DNA of 64,000 bases from Phycisphaeraceae bacterium (GCA_029260655.1 JAJDCU010000016.1:62001-126000), one strand, 5' to 3'; numbered from the stretch's first letter, positions 52,786 through 62,632 are shown. Notes: generated from the letters alone by a model not told the origin. Numbers and translations: made by a program.

Positions 52786-55200
52786 CTAATCGGTCTGGCC
52801 GACCGGTTCAATCACCATCGGCTCGATGATGCGCCCCGGCCTGTCCAGCTCAACCGCCTGGGCCTTTTCATCGGTGGGCCCAACGGTGTTGTTCCGCAGC
52901 AGTGTCCAGTTCGCGGGCGCGCCGACCAGCAGGCCACGGTCGACGTTTAGGAACGTATTGTTCTCGATCACGCTCATCACCAGGCCGCGGTCGTGCCCGG
53001 GCTCAAACTCCCGATCGGGCTGGTCGCTGAACCTCCGCCAGCCGACAGACGTTGCCGCCGGTGCGCCGCTTCCGTGGTTAGACCGGAAGATGTTCCCAAC
53101 GCCGACCCAGTGCTTCACCCCGCTGCGCGACTTAGGCCAAGTCCCCCGGCTGTTCTCGCTGTAAAAGATCGGGCCGAACGCCGCATCCCCCGCGCCGGCG
53201 AGCATGTCCGCAAACACGTTGTCCCGGACCAGGTTCCAGGCGCTGGGCGAGGCCGGGTCCGCCGAAATCGACACGCCCACCCCCAGGTGCTTCATCGTGT
53301 TGTTGGCGATGACGTTGGCGAACGAGGCGTGGAACAGGTAAACGCCCACGGCCTTGTACCTCGGGTCGATCTGCGCGGGGTCGGGGGACGCATCCACCGT
53401 GTTGCCGTAGACGATGTTGTGACGGAACGCCTGCTGCACGACCGCCACCGAGGTCGCGTCCGGGGTGACGCGCCAGGGCCTATCAACTACCAGCCCGCGT
53501 GCTTGGTTGACATCTTCAATCACGCGCCACTGCCCGGCGCCTTGGCCCCTGGCGATGAAGACGATCCAGTCTCGCTCCAAACCATACCGCGGATCGTGCC
53601 CGGCCCGGTCTTGCAAAAGCAGCGACCGATCGTCGGCCCGCTCAACCTCGAACACGCCGCCGCCTTCGTTGCGGTGGTGGAACAGGTACTGCTCCCCGAC
53701 GTTGCGCTCTATCCCCGGGACACTGGGGTGCGACCCGACAGACGTGCTGCGGTTGTTCGCCATGTAGCAGTCACGGATCGAACTCTTGTAGAGCAGGCAG
53801 GTGCGGACCACGACCTTGCCATGCGCGCGGTCCACGCTTTGGACATCGCAGTTTTCAAGGATCATCTGGTTGCCGCCCCAGTTGACGACGGCGTCGACGA
53901 GTGTCCCCCGCCCCAACGAGAAATAGCCCCGCATCTGACAGTCGACGATCCGTACAAAATCCGTCTTGGGAGCGATCCGCACGCAGTGGTTGAACATGTA
54001 CATCGAACAGCCGGTGATCTGGTGGTTGGCGCGACCGACGTAGTCGCTCATGATGCATGCGGAGATCTGATACGGCGCAACGCAGACCACGACCGTATCG
54101 GTAACGCTCTGGTCCGGCCCGGCCAGTCGGATCCCCGTATGCTGATCCTTGCCGCCGAAGATCAATGCCAGGTCTCTGATCGATGAGCCGGCGCCATACA
54201 CCTCGATCGCCGATGTGCCCTTGATGTTAAAGGTTGTTTCCAGGATGGTCGCCTTGCCGACCACCTGGCTATCTGACGCGTCCCACCGGCCGGCGCCTGC
54301 GCCGCGCAGGGTGATCGGCGTGTCTTTGGGCAACACGATCGGGCGGGAGATCCTGTACCGCCTGGCCGAGAACAGCATCGTCCCGCCGCCTAGGCGCTGC
54401 AGGTCCTCCACCGCAGCGGCGATAGCGCCTGCGGTGTCGAGCCCCTTCGCCATGTAGTCGTCGACCCGCGCGATGTGTTGGCGCGGCGCTTCGCCGGACA
54501 CGACCTGGAACCCGGCCGGTTCGCTCCAGCCCAACGATCCGCCAGACGTGTTGTGGACCCAGACCCGGTATGCGCCCGGCGTCAGGTCGTCGGGGAGTTT
54601 GGCCTCGACGGCGTAAGAATGGGCTCCGACCAGCTCAAGCCGGCGCGGCGGACCCTCGCCTTGCAGCATCACGACCGGGGGAGCCGTAGCCAACGAGAGA
54701 TTCTGCCCGAAGACACGGACCGTCTGCCCGCCTCGCTGAGCGACCGCCCGACAAGGCCAGGCCCACCATGCGGTCGCGGCGTTGAGTCGGATCGGCCGAC
54801 CGACCGCCTCGCCACGCACCGGCCAGATCAGCATCGTCCCGGGGTCAACCAGCGATTCGGGGATCACCGCCTGCATCCGGTCGCCTAAGGTCCTTAGCGG
54901 CTGGACATCGATCAACTTACCGCCCGCCCAGAGGCGCAACGTCGCGTCCTTGAGGTTGTCGCCCGTGATGACCAGGGTCTCGCCGGGGAGCGTTGACCGG
55001 CTGATCTCACTGATCTGTGGGGCCAGCGGGGAATCATCGCTGACAAAATCAGGCGGCGTCGGGCCCGAAGGCGCGTCCACACCAACGGGGCCGGCGGGCA
55101 AGTCGATCGGCGCGGGCAGGCCGGCAAAGACGGCGGTCGCCGCCAACACTACGGCGAACCAGACGGCCATCGGCATCGGATGGGTTCGGCGACCGGTCAT
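52786..55200 (-). CDS. Secreted parallel beta-helix protein (pectate-lyase-like fold)
   Basis: An 804-residue exported protein. After a signal peptide (AVWFAVVLAATAVFAGLPA) come two IPT/TIG-like domains (ISRSTLPGETLVITGDNL; GGQTVRVFGQNLSL), then from about residue 255 a right-handed beta-helix starting with AIAAAVEDLQRLGGGTMLF and full of short coils (NHQITGCSMYMFNHCVRI, VIENNTFLNVDRGLLVG). Such proteins bind or cleave acidic polysaccharides. No catalytic residues can be assigned. It faces away from the methyltransferase gene and may process the glycan made by the following genes. No PEP-CTERM or dockerin is present. Confidence 0.8.
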   Translation of the reverse strand: MTGRRTHPMPMAVWFAVVLAATAVFAGLPAPIDLPAGPVGVDAPSGPTPPDFVSDDSPLAPQISEISRSTLPGETLVITGDNLKDATLRLWAGGKLIDVQPLRTLGDRMQAVIPESLVDPGTMLIWPVRGEAVGRPIRLNAATAWWAWPCRAVAQRGGQTVRVFGQNLSLATAPPVVMLQGEGPPRRLELVGAHSYAVEAKLPDDLTPGAYRVWVHNTSGGSLGWSEPAGFQVVSGEAPRQHIARVDDYMAKGLDTAGAIAAAVEDLQRLGGGTMLFSARRYRISRPIVLPKDTPITLRGAGAGRWDASDSQVVGKATILETTFNIKGTSAIEVYGAGSSIRDLALIFGGKDQHTGIRLAGPDQSVTDTVVVCVAPYQISACIMSDYVGRANHQITGCSMYMFNHCVRIAPKTDFVRIVDCQMRGYFSLGRGTLVDAVVNWGGNQMILENCDVQSVDRAHGKVVVRTCLLYKSSIRDCYMANNRSTSVGSHPSVPGIERNVGEQYLFHHRNEGGGVFEVERADDRSLLLQDRAGHDPRYGLERDWIVFIARGQGAGQWRVIEDVNQARGLVVDRPWRVTPDATSVAVVQQAFRHNIVYGNTVDASPDPAQIDPRYKAVGVYLFHASFANVIANNTMKHLGVGVSISADPASPSAWNLVRDNVFADMLAGAGDAAFGPIFYSENSRGTWPKSRSGVKHWVGVGNIFRSNHGSGAPAATSVGWRRFSDQPDREFEPGHDRGLVMSVIENNTFLNVDRGLLVGAPANWTLLRNNTVGPTDEKAQAVELDRPGRIIEPMVIEPVGQTD

Positions 55201-55532
55201 GGCTTGGGTATCGCGGCGGCCGGGGACGTTTCGCTTTCATGTACACCTGCCATAGCACGATACGATACACTGGCGCCGCTGACAGTGCGTAAATGGACAA
55301 GAAAATCAGCGACTTTATGGGCTTGACAGTCCACTTAAAGATCGCCCGTCCGACGAGGGATCTGAGAGCCCATGCCCGACATCGAGAAGTAGTACGGGCA
55401 GTACTGGGCGTCCCTGGAAGACTAGAACGACCCCTAAGGGCCCGCGGAGGCAGGCTTGGCAGCGCCGCTGGATCAGCCCGGCGGCATCAACACAACTACC
55501 GAGTTCTCCGATCTGTGGGATGCGAGATATCC
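55201..55532. other. Region between the beta-helix and methyltransferase genes
   Basis: About 332 bases. The second half holds the decayed ORF at 55372-55536. The first half should hold the two divergent promoters; TTGACA occurs at about 55323-55328 without a clear -10. The long frame from 55293 through this region is arginine-rich and is not accepted as the methyltransferase N-terminus. Confidence 0.45.
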
Positions 55533-55536
55533 ATGA
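55372..55536 (+). pseudogene. Decayed small ORF overlapping the methyltransferase start
   Basis: From the ATG at 55372 the frame reads like protein (MPDIEK, YGQYWASLED, NDP, GPAEAGLAAPLDQPGG, EFSDLWDARYP) but is broken by in-frame stops at codons 7 (TAG), 18 (TAG) and 22 (TAA). Its last codon and TGA overlap the methyltransferase ATG in the ATGA pattern of coupled genes. The probable reading is a former upstream gene, or the 3' part of one, that has been lost. It is not recognised as a known family. Confidence 0.4.
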
Positions 55537-56354
55537 CTAAGAACCGAAACTTCGACTGGTCCACCTGGGCGATCCCACGGGGGATCAATGACATCTCAAT
55601 GGACGACCGCGCCCGGGACTTCGACGCCTTCGAGGGCAACTTCAACGACCGGATCGATACCTCGGCCCAGCCCATCTTCTCGCTGATCCTCCTGAAGGCG
55701 CTGCTGGCCCACGAGGCGCCGCGCGTACTCGACGTCGGCTGCGGACACGGGATCGGGGCCATGGACGAGTACCAGCGCATGCTCTCTGAACTGTCCGGCG
55801 AGTACTTCGGCATCGAGCCGGATAAGGACGTCCCGATCGACGAGCGGATCGTCCCGAATGTGCAGCGCTGCCTATTGGAGCAAGCGGACCTTCCCGAGAA
55901 CCACTTTGACGTCGTGTTCGCAATGTTTGTGGTCGAGCATGTCGAGGACCCGGCCGGCTTCCTCCGCGCGGCGGCGCGGTGCCTCAAGCCCGGGGGGCAG
56001 TTCATCTTCCTGACATCCAACGGCTCATCGTTCTTCACGGTCGGCACCAAATGGCTCAAGCGCCTCGGGCTGGTCGAGATCATCCACACCCTGTTACGCC
56101 GGGCTCAGGAGCTGACGGTCGAACACTACCCGGTGTTCTACCGGATGAATAAGCCCAGACAGATCACCAAAGCGGCCCGACAAGCCGGCCTGTCCGACCC
56201 GGAATTCGCTTTCTTCCAGTTCGATGGCACGAACAGATACTTTCCCGGGCCATTTCAGATCATCTACAAAATGCTTATGGCCATAAGACGGATGCGGGGC
56301 AACCCCGCGTGCCTGGACAGCGTGATATGCCGAATCACCAAACCGGCCTCATGA
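55533..56354 (+). CDS. Class I SAM-dependent methyltransferase
   Basis: A 273-residue methyltransferase. Motif I is VLDVGCGHGIG, followed by GIEPD, an acidic post-motif and FDVVFAMFVVEHVEDPAGFL, then CLKPGGQFIFLT (UbiE/Ubie_11-type fold). The ATG at 55533 is chosen because the N-terminus becomes MTKNRNFDWSTW and the upstream extension is not protein-like. In this setting it most likely methylates a sugar or lipid intermediate of the glycan locus; that is inference. A gap of 268 bases separates it from the aldo/keto reductase gene. Confidence 0.85.
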   Translation: MTKNRNFDWSTWAIPRGINDISMDDRARDFDAFEGNFNDRIDTSAQPIFSLILLKALLAHEAPRVLDVGCGHGIGAMDEYQRMLSELSGEYFGIEPDKDVPIDERIVPNVQRCLLEQADLPENHFDVVFAMFVVEHVEDPAGFLRAAARCLKPGGQFIFLTSNGSSFFTVGTKWLKRLGLVEIIHTLLRRAQELTVEHYPVFYRMNKPRQITKAARQAGLSDPEFAFFQFDGTNRYFPGPFQIIYKMLMAIRRMRGNPACLDSVICRITKPAS

Positions 56355-56622
56355 GCATTCGGGATAGTCCTGATACGTACCAACGGCCGTATGTTCAGCG
56401 AGCCGCCTAAACGTGGCGCGTACGGCGAGTTGCGGTGAAACCCTGCCGCTGCCTGACCTACAGACCGACTGCGAGCAGTACCGGGAATCCCCGAGAGGTA
56501 CAACGGCCCAACGGGCCCGCAGCGGCAGGAGAGGCATGTTACACTGGCCCCTTGGGCGGTAAGCCACGGACTGGCGATAAACTATAAAGGACACTCAGGA
56601 TAGACATAAGGCTTGCCTGATT

Positions 56623-57591
56623 ATGGAACAGCGCACTCTCGGATCCACCGGCCTGACCCTTGCACCGCTTGCGTTTGGATGCGCGCCCGTGGGATCAATC
56701 GCCAGCATACGCCAATCGACCAAGGCGATGGAAAAAGCCTTTGATCTAGGCATTAACCTCTTTGACACCGCCGACATGTACGGGCTTGGAGCCAGCGAGA
56801 AGGTGCTGGGCCAGGTATTTCGTAGCCGACGGGATCGGGTCATAATCACCACGAAGTGCGGCTATGTGTACTCGACAAAGCTAAAGCTGGTATCCAAGCT
56901 AAAACCGCTCCTTCGCCCCCTGGTCAAGAGAATTTCGGGTGTTAAAAACGCCGCCGCCCGGACAATCAAGTCCGAAACCAATCAAAACTTTGAGCCCCAG
57001 TACATCAGAGAGTCCGTAGAATCCAGCCTCATAAAGCTCGGAACAGACTACATAGATATTTTTTTCCTGCATGACCCGCCGCGTACGATTATCGAGCGAG
57101 ATGATGTGTTCCAGATGCTTGGAACGCTCAGAGATCAGGGGAAGATCCGATTCATTGGCGTATCAGGAGAATGGGATGTTTGCCTTGAATTGATGCGGCC
57201 GGAGAAAAGCGGTCTTGGGGTTTCCGTCCTACAAATTGAGATGAACCTTCTCAAGCAGGAGGCCATGGATCGGATCCTTCCACTGGCCAAGGATTCTCCT
57301 ATCGGTCTCATCGCCAGACAGCCCTTCGGTCACGGCACGGTGCTTCCTGCTTTGCGTGGCTCGGATCGACTTACGCGATTCAAATTACAGGATGATCCGC
57401 GAAGACTAGCCCAGCTTGCGATCAGGTATGTGCTTCAATCACCCCAGATCACCTCGCTGGTAACAAGCATGATCTCACCGCAGCACATCGGCTGTAATCT
57501 TGAGGCGTTAGAGATGGGGCCACTGTCCGACACCGAACAGCGTTTCTGTCGATCCTGGGCCGACGAGGCGGAGTCGTCAAATGCTAGTTGA
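56623..57591 (+). CDS. Aldo/keto reductase
   Basis: A 322-residue NAD(P)H-dependent reductase with the AKR tetrad D48, Y53 (LFDTADMYG), K78 (TTKCGY) and H150 (FFLHDPP). A basic segment of about 40 residues between K78 and H150 is longer than usual. Base use is visibly lower in G+C than in flanking housekeeping genes, which hints at transfer. The stop overlaps the start of the GMC oxidoreductase gene by 11 bases, so the two are co-translated and probably act in sequence on a carbonyl/hydroxyl pair, perhaps a sugar. A possible promoter with TATAAA lies near 56580. Confidence 0.9.
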   Translation: MEQRTLGSTGLTLAPLAFGCAPVGSIASIRQSTKAMEKAFDLGINLFDTADMYGLGASEKVLGQVFRSRRDRVIITTKCGYVYSTKLKLVSKLKPLLRPLVKRISGVKNAAARTIKSETNQNFEPQYIRESVESSLIKLGTDYIDIFFLHDPPRTIIERDDVFQMLGTLRDQGKIRFIGVSGEWDVCLELMRPEKSGLGVSVLQIEMNLLKQEAMDRILPLAKDSPIGLIARQPFGHGTVLPALRGSDRLTRFKLQDDPRRLAQLAIRYVLQSPQITSLVTSMISPQHIGCNLEALEMGPLSDTEQRFCRSWADEAESSNAS

Positions 57592-59263
57592 AACCGGATC
57601 GCTCCAAGACGGGGAGCAAATTGAATCCGAAGTTACTATCGTTGGCGCGGGTGCCGCGGGGATTGTCATCGCCATCGAGCTCGCGAAAGCGGGCATGGAT
57701 GTCGTGCTCGTCGAAAGCGGAGACAAAGGGCCTTCGCCTGATATCCAGGCTCTGGCGGACGCTCACGATCTTGGCAAGAATTATCACCCCCCCATAGACG
57801 AATGTACACGGCTTCAGCTGGGGGGCGCCTCGGTGATCTGGGGCGGCCGATGCATCCCGTTCGACCCGATCGACTTTGCAAAGAGGGAATATATCCCTCA
57901 CTCAGAATGGCCGGTCCAATATAGTGAACTGGCTCAATATTTTGAAGCGGTCTGCGGCTACCTCCGATGCGGCGAGGCCGAGTTCGACATCCGTAACATA
58001 CCCGGCATATCACAGATCTCGATCGTTCCTGGCCTGAACGACGGCGGCGTTTTGACGTCACGTATTGAGCGATGGTCCGTAATTGATTTCGGGAAGGAAT
58101 ACGCCCGGGAACTCGCCGAATCACCGCATATACGGCTGCTTTGTGGTGTTAGCTGTACGGAGATCGAATGCTCCGGAAATAGCGGCGCGGTTTCGTCTAT
58201 CTGCGGCAAGACCTTGTCGGGCAAGTCTATCAAGCTGGCATCGAAAAAGTATGTATTAACCGCGGGCGGACTCAACACGACCCGCTTACTGCTTAATTCA
58301 GATCGCGTTCACCCGGGCGGCATCGGCAACCACAGCGGGTTACTGGGCCGGTTCTATACGGGCCACATCTCGGGGCGCATTGCAAAGGTTGCCTTTTCGA
58401 CCGACCCAAAGAAGACCGCCTACGGATTCGGCCGTGACAAGGACGGCGTTTATCTCAGGCAAAGATTTTCCTTTGACTCTGAAACACTCAACAGACATAA
58501 GATCGGAAATATCGTTGGCTGGCTTGTCAACCCACAACTCAGCGACCCCTCGCATGGCAACGGCGTGCTGTCCTTCGCCTACCTTGTACTCAGCTCGCCT
58601 TTCGGTCGATTTCTCGTCTCCGAGGCGATCCGGAAGGCGGCCGTCACCGGGGCGAAAGGCTCCTCGATACACCACATCAGAAACATGTTTTGCGACCTGC
58701 CGAGAACCCTGCATTTTATGGGATCCTTCGGATACGGAAGATACCTGGCAAAACCCAGAACCCCGGGCTTCTTCCAGTACAGCAAAGCCAATCAATACGA
58801 CCTGCACTACTTCGGCGAGCAAACCCCGAACCCCGACAGCCGGGTATCCATTACTGACCACCGGGACAAGCTTGGCATGCGGCGGATCCACATTGAACAC
58901 CGATACCTCCAACAAGACATCGACAATGTGATTGAGGCGCATAAGCTATGGGACGCACACCTGCGGCAACAGGGGTGCGGGGCACTGGAGTACCTCGACG
59001 GCGATCTGCCCTCAACCATCGGAGAAAATGCGAACGATGGCTTTCATCAGATCGGAACCACTCGGATGTCCGACAAGCCGGAGGAGGGCGTCGTAGACAA
59101 ACATGGCAAAGTACATCATATTGACAATTTATACATAGCCAGCAGTTCTACATTCGTAACAGCGAGCCAGGCCAACTCGATGTTCACCATACTCGCTTTC
59201 GCGGCACGGCTCTCCCGGCACTTGGCCGGCGAATCGAAGTCAGATTCTACGTCTATGTCATAA
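57581..59263 (+). CDS. GMC-family FAD oxidoreductase
   Basis: A 560-residue flavoprotein. The FAD site is VGAGAAGIVIA (residues 21-31), followed by RLQLGGASVIWGGRC and the C-terminal GMC block FHQIGTTRMSD near 487 and TASQANSM near 530, which hold the catalytic His and Asn. GMC enzymes oxidise alcohols or sugars. It overlaps the aldo/keto reductase gene by 11 bases and the FkbM methyltransferase follows after 11 bases, so all three are one operon. Base use is lower in G+C than the surroundings. Substrate unknown; a nucleotide- or lipid-linked sugar is a reasonable guess from context. Confidence 0.9.
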   Translation: MLVETGSLQDGEQIESEVTIVGAGAAGIVIAIELAKAGMDVVLVESGDKGPSPDIQALADAHDLGKNYHPPIDECTRLQLGGASVIWGGRCIPFDPIDFAKREYIPHSEWPVQYSELAQYFEAVCGYLRCGEAEFDIRNIPGISQISIVPGLNDGGVLTSRIERWSVIDFGKEYARELAESPHIRLLCGVSCTEIECSGNSGAVSSICGKTLSGKSIKLASKKYVLTAGGLNTTRLLLNSDRVHPGGIGNHSGLLGRFYTGHISGRIAKVAFSTDPKKTAYGFGRDKDGVYLRQRFSFDSETLNRHKIGNIVGWLVNPQLSDPSHGNGVLSFAYLVLSSPFGRFLVSEAIRKAAVTGAKGSSIHHIRNMFCDLPRTLHFMGSFGYGRYLAKPRTPGFFQYSKANQYDLHYFGEQTPNPDSRVSITDHRDKLGMRRIHIEHRYLQQDIDNVIEAHKLWDAHLRQQGCGALEYLDGDLPSTIGENANDGFHQIGTTRMSDKPEEGVVDKHGKVHHIDNLYIASSSTFVTASQANSMFTILAFAARLSRHLAGESKSDSTSMS

Positions 59264-59274
59264 GGATGACGAAC

Positions 59275-59994
59275 ATGATGTCAGAACTCTACCTCTTCGC
59301 GAGAAGCTTGGGGCGGAAACTGGGGATCAATCGAGCCATTGCCCGGCTGCTTCAACTAAGAAGTAAATACGAACAAAGCTTCTCCGAAGTTATGTTTGAG
59401 ACGATCAAAGAAGGGGACACGGTCTGGGATGTCGGTGCGAATGTAGGCGAATACACCGTTCGGTTTCGAGAGGCGGTCGCGGACTCCGGACAAGTCATCG
59501 CATTCGAACCCGCGCCAAGCTGCTTCGAGCAATTGGCTGAAAGAACCCAATCCCTGGGAGACAATGTAAAACTCATGAACTTGGGCCTGAGCGATAAAGA
59601 CGGCGAGATGGTGTTCCAGACGGGTGATACCCCCGATTCGACGATCGGTCGGTTCTTGGACGATGCCGGGAGCGTTTCATCGGCCGGCGGCCGACTGGCC
59701 TTGCCTATCACAACAGCCGATAGCTTAATTCGAGATAATCGCGTCGACTCCCCGGATGTAATCAAGATTGATGTCGAAGGCTTCGAACTGGAAGTGATTA
59801 AAGGGATGCGGGAACTGCTCCTATCTCCGAAATGCATGGATATCTTTATCGAAATCCACTATGCCATATTGGAAAATCGCGGCAGAAAACACGCGCCGAA
59901 GGAAATATGCCGCCGCCTGGCGGAAAACGGCCTTCGCGTCCGGTGGATTGATTCTTCACACCTCCACGCGACGAGGCGATCTGATCCAAAATAA
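59275..59994 (+). CDS. FkbM-family methyltransferase
   Basis: A 239-residue methyltransferase of the FkbM type, which O-methylates hydroxyls of polyketides or sugars. Motif I is DVGANVGEYT, then IAFEPAP, and IKIDVEGFELEVIKG is the family mark. The ATG at 59275 is chosen over the one at 59266 because AAGGA (59262-59266) is then correctly spaced. It is the third gene of the AKR-GMC-FkbM operon and ends 65 bases before the acetyltransferase gene. Together with the class I enzyme at 55533 it suggests a methylated surface glycan. Confidence 0.88.
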   Translation: MMSELYLFARSLGRKLGINRAIARLLQLRSKYEQSFSEVMFETIKEGDTVWDVGANVGEYTVRFREAVADSGQVIAFEPAPSCFEQLAERTQSLGDNVKLMNLGLSDKDGEMVFQTGDTPDSTIGRFLDDAGSVSSAGGRLALPITTADSLIRDNRVDSPDVIKIDVEGFELEVIKGMRELLLSPKCMDIFIEIHYAILENRGRKHAPKEICRRLAENGLRVRWIDSSHLHATRRSDPK

Positions 59995-60059
59995 ACACGG
60001 GGCCAGGACCATCCATGCTCTAAGCTGGTGAATACGCACCCCTCATTACCCCTAGATCC

Positions 60060-60698
60060 ATGAACTCTCTCAAAACTGGGCCTCATCGCGTGAACAACGA
60101 CCCAAACGCCACAGAACCGACGAAGCTTGATATCAGCAGCTACGACAATCGCTTTTCACTGGGCAACAAACTTGCCCGTGTTGCTTGGGCCATTGTCTGG
60201 AGCACGCTCTACCGAACCAGCCCGCGCCCCTGCCATCGATGGCGATGCCTGTTGCTTCGTCTTTTTGGCGCCAAGACCGGGGCTGGCGCACGCCCCTATC
60301 CAACCACACGGATCTGGGCTCCGTGGAACTTGACGATGGGTGACTACAGCTGTCTGGGCGATGATGTCAACTGCTACAATGTGGCCCCAATTCATATCGG
60401 GCCGCACACGACTGTCAGCCAGTACAGCTATCTTTGTACCGCCACGCACGACACCGCCGACTCCCACATGGTGCTGTTGACCTCGCCAATCGTGATAGAG
60501 GGCCAGGCGTGGGTATGCGCCGATGTCTTCGTGGGTCCGGGTATCACGATCCACGAAGGCGCGGTGATTGGAGCACGATCCAGTGTTTACAAAGATGTGC
60601 CGGCCTGGAAGATCTGCGTAGGCAACCCCGCGACACCCATCAAGGACAGGGTGCTGAATCAAGATGAAGCCCAGGCCGACACTAATCGATCCGTGTAA
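60060..60698 (+). CDS. WcaF-like sugar O-acetyltransferase (left-handed beta-helix)
   Basis: A 212-residue hexapeptide-repeat acetyltransferase resembling WcaF/colanic-acid type enzymes: N-terminal YDNRFSLGNKLARVAW and LLLRLFGAKTGAGARPYPTT, then hexapeptide turns (IHIGPHTTVSQYSYLC), the active histidine region TATHDTADSHM, IVIEGQAWVCADVFVGPGI and VPAWKICVGNPA. It should move acetyl from acetyl-CoA to a sugar of the surface polymer. Two in-frame starts are possible (60060 and a GTG near 60090). It ends the lower-G+C segment. Confidence 0.88.
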   Translation: MNSLKTGPHRVNNDPNATEPTKLDISSYDNRFSLGNKLARVAWAIVWSTLYRTSPRPCHRWRCLLLRLFGAKTGAGARPYPTTRIWAPWNLTMGDYSCLGDDVNCYNVAPIHIGPHTTVSQYSYLCTATHDTADSHMVLLTSPIVIEGQAWVCADVFVGPGITIHEGAVIGARSSVYKDVPAWKICVGNPATPIKDRVLNQDEAQADTNRSV

Positions 60699-60856
60699 TA
60701 GAGTTTTTTCGCTAAGATCATTTATGTACTCAAAATGATGAATCTAAACATACTGCCCATCATCTGCCGAACGGCTGCACCCCCGTTTCAACACCAAATA
60801 AAGTGCTTGCCTTTAGGCTTCTGTGAAAGACGGCGCCTGACGCTAAGATACGCCAC

Positions 60857-62632
60857 ATGAACGTATCCATCCTCATCCTCACCCTCAACGAAGAGCAGGA
60901 CCTGGCCGGCTGCCTCGAATCGGTCCGCTTCAGCGACGACGTGGTCGTGTTTGACTCGTACAGCAGCGACCGCACCGTGGACATCGCCCGGGAATACGGC
61001 GCGCGCGTGATCCAGCGGAAGTTCGACAACTGGTCGGCGCACCAGAACTGGGCCATGGAGAACGTCGACTTCAAGCACGACTGGGTGTTCTACCTCGACG
61101 CGGATGAGCGGATGACGCCCGAGCTTGAGGCGGCGATCCAGAAAGTCGCCGCAGACCCCGACGAGCACCGGGTCGCCTTCTACGCCGGCCGGAAAAACTA
61201 TTTCTTGGATCGCTGGTGCCGCAGGGCCATGGCGCCCGGCACGATCATGCGGTTCTTCAAACCCACGAACATCCGCTTCGAGCGGCTGGTCAACCCCACC
61301 CCCGTGATCGACGGGGCGTACGGGTATTTCGACGAGTTGTTCATCCACTACGGGTTCAGCAAGGGGCTGCGCCCCTGGCTCGACAAGCACAACGGTTACT
61401 CGAACATGGAGGCGGAGGAGGGCTTCCAGGTCCGCCGGGGATCGCTGGCCCACAGCCTACGTAATATCTTTACCCACGACCGCGCCAAGCGGTGGCAGGC
61501 TGTCAAGAACACCAGCTTCTTCCTGCCGGCGCGATCCTCGAACCGATTCCTGTATATCTACCTCGGGCAGCTGGGCGTGTTCGACGGGCTGGCGGGGTTT
61601 CACTATAGCTGGATGATCTCGATGTACGAGTCGTGGATCGGGATGAAGATCCGCGAGCTGGAGAGCGACTGCCGGATTGATCCCGAGGACTTCGTGTCGA
61701 GCATCTCGAACGAGGCCGCGCCGACGAACGGCCCGAAGATCGACGTGATCATCCCGACACGGAACGAGGCCCGCCACATCGCGATGACGGTGCGCTCGGC
61801 AAAGACGCTGGGCCGGGTGTTCGTGCTGGACTCGCAAAGCACGGACGACACGCAACAATTAGCGCGTGAAGCCGGGGCCGAGGTCTACGAGAACCCATTC
61901 GTCAGCTACGCCCAGCAGAAAAACTGGGGGCTGGAGAACCTGCCGCTGACCGGGGACTGGGTCTACATCCTCGACGCCGACGAGTTGATCCCCGCCGCAC
62001 TGCGCGACGAGGTCTTCCGCGTCACCGCCAACCCCGGGCAGACCACCGGGTACTACATCAACCGCCGGCTGTTCCTCTTCGGCCGGTCGGTCCGCTTCGG
62101 GGGGCTGTACCCGTCGTGGAACCTCAGGCTGTTCCGCAGGGGCAAGGCCCGGTATGAAGATCGGTCGGTCCACGAGCACATGATCTGCGAGGGGCCGACG
62201 ACCTACCTGAAAAACGCGATGCTGCACATCCGGCTGGACACGGTTCAGCGGTTCATCGGCAAGCACATCCACTACGCCGACCTCGAGAGTGATGAGTGGG
62301 TCCGGCACCGCTTCGGTGTCGGGGGCGGGGCGAAGGTCGAGAGGCTGTTCCGCGATTCGCTGCGCGCCAGGCAGTGGCTGCGCCGCAACGCCTGGCCCCG
62401 CATGCCGTTCCGTCCGATGCTGCGGTTCTTCTACATGTACGTGCTGCGGCTGGGTATCCTCGACGGGAGGATCGGCCTGCATCTGGCGATCCTGATGAGC
62501 CAGTACGAATACATGATCAGCCTGCTGTACCGGGAGAAGGTCAGTGCGATCCGCGCCGGCAAGGTCAATCAGCCCGAGACCAACAGCGCGGCTAAGACCA
62601 CGACCCAAGACGCGCCCAAACCCGACGGTTAA
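60857..62632 (+). CDS. Double-domain GT2 glycosyltransferase (WaaE/KdtX-like halves)
   Basis: A 591-residue protein made of two related GT-A domains. Domain 1 (residues 1-280) has ILILTLNEEQDL, VFDSYSSDRT and the metal motif YLDADERMTP; domain 2 (about 294-565) has VIIPTRNEARH, VLDSQSTDDT and ILDADELIPA. Both end in similar helical tails (FLYIYLGQLGVFDGLAG; FFYMYVLRLGILDGRIG), so it arose by duplication and fusion. It could add two sugars in a row, in lipid or polysaccharide synthesis. Base use returns to the GC-rich average here. Followed after 172 bases by a GT4 gene. Confidence 0.9.
   Translation: MNVSILILTLNEEQDLAGCLESVRFSDDVVVFDSYSSDRTVDIAREYGARVIQRKFDNWSAHQNWAMENVDFKHDWVFYLDADERMTPELEAAIQKVAADPDEHRVAFYAGRKNYFLDRWCRRAMAPGTIMRFFKPTNIRFERLVNPTPVIDGAYGYFDELFIHYGFSKGLRPWLDKHNGYSNMEAEEGFQVRRGSLAHSLRNIFTHDRAKRWQAVKNTSFFLPARSSNRFLYIYLGQLGVFDGLAGFHYSWMISMYESWIGMKIRELESDCRIDPEDFVSSISNEAAPTNGPKIDVIIPTRNEARHIAMTVRSAKTLGRVFVLDSQSTDDTQQLAREAGAEVYENPFVSYAQQKNWGLENLPLTGDWVYILDADELIPAALRDEVFRVTANPGQTTGYYINRRLFLFGRSVRFGGLYPSWNLRLFRRGKARYEDRSVHEHMICEGPTTYLKNAMLHIRLDTVQRFIGKHIHYADLESDEWVRHRFGVGGGAKVERLFRDSLRARQWLRRNAWPRMPFRPMLRFFYMYVLRLGILDGRIGLHLAILMSQYEYMISLLYREKVSAIRAGKVNQPETNSAAKTTTQDAPKPDG

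Noticed and set aside
55293-55532. N-terminal extension of the methyltransferase from the ATG at 55293
   Set aside because: The 80 added residues are arginine-rich and unlike protein, and the family N-terminus fits the start at 55533.
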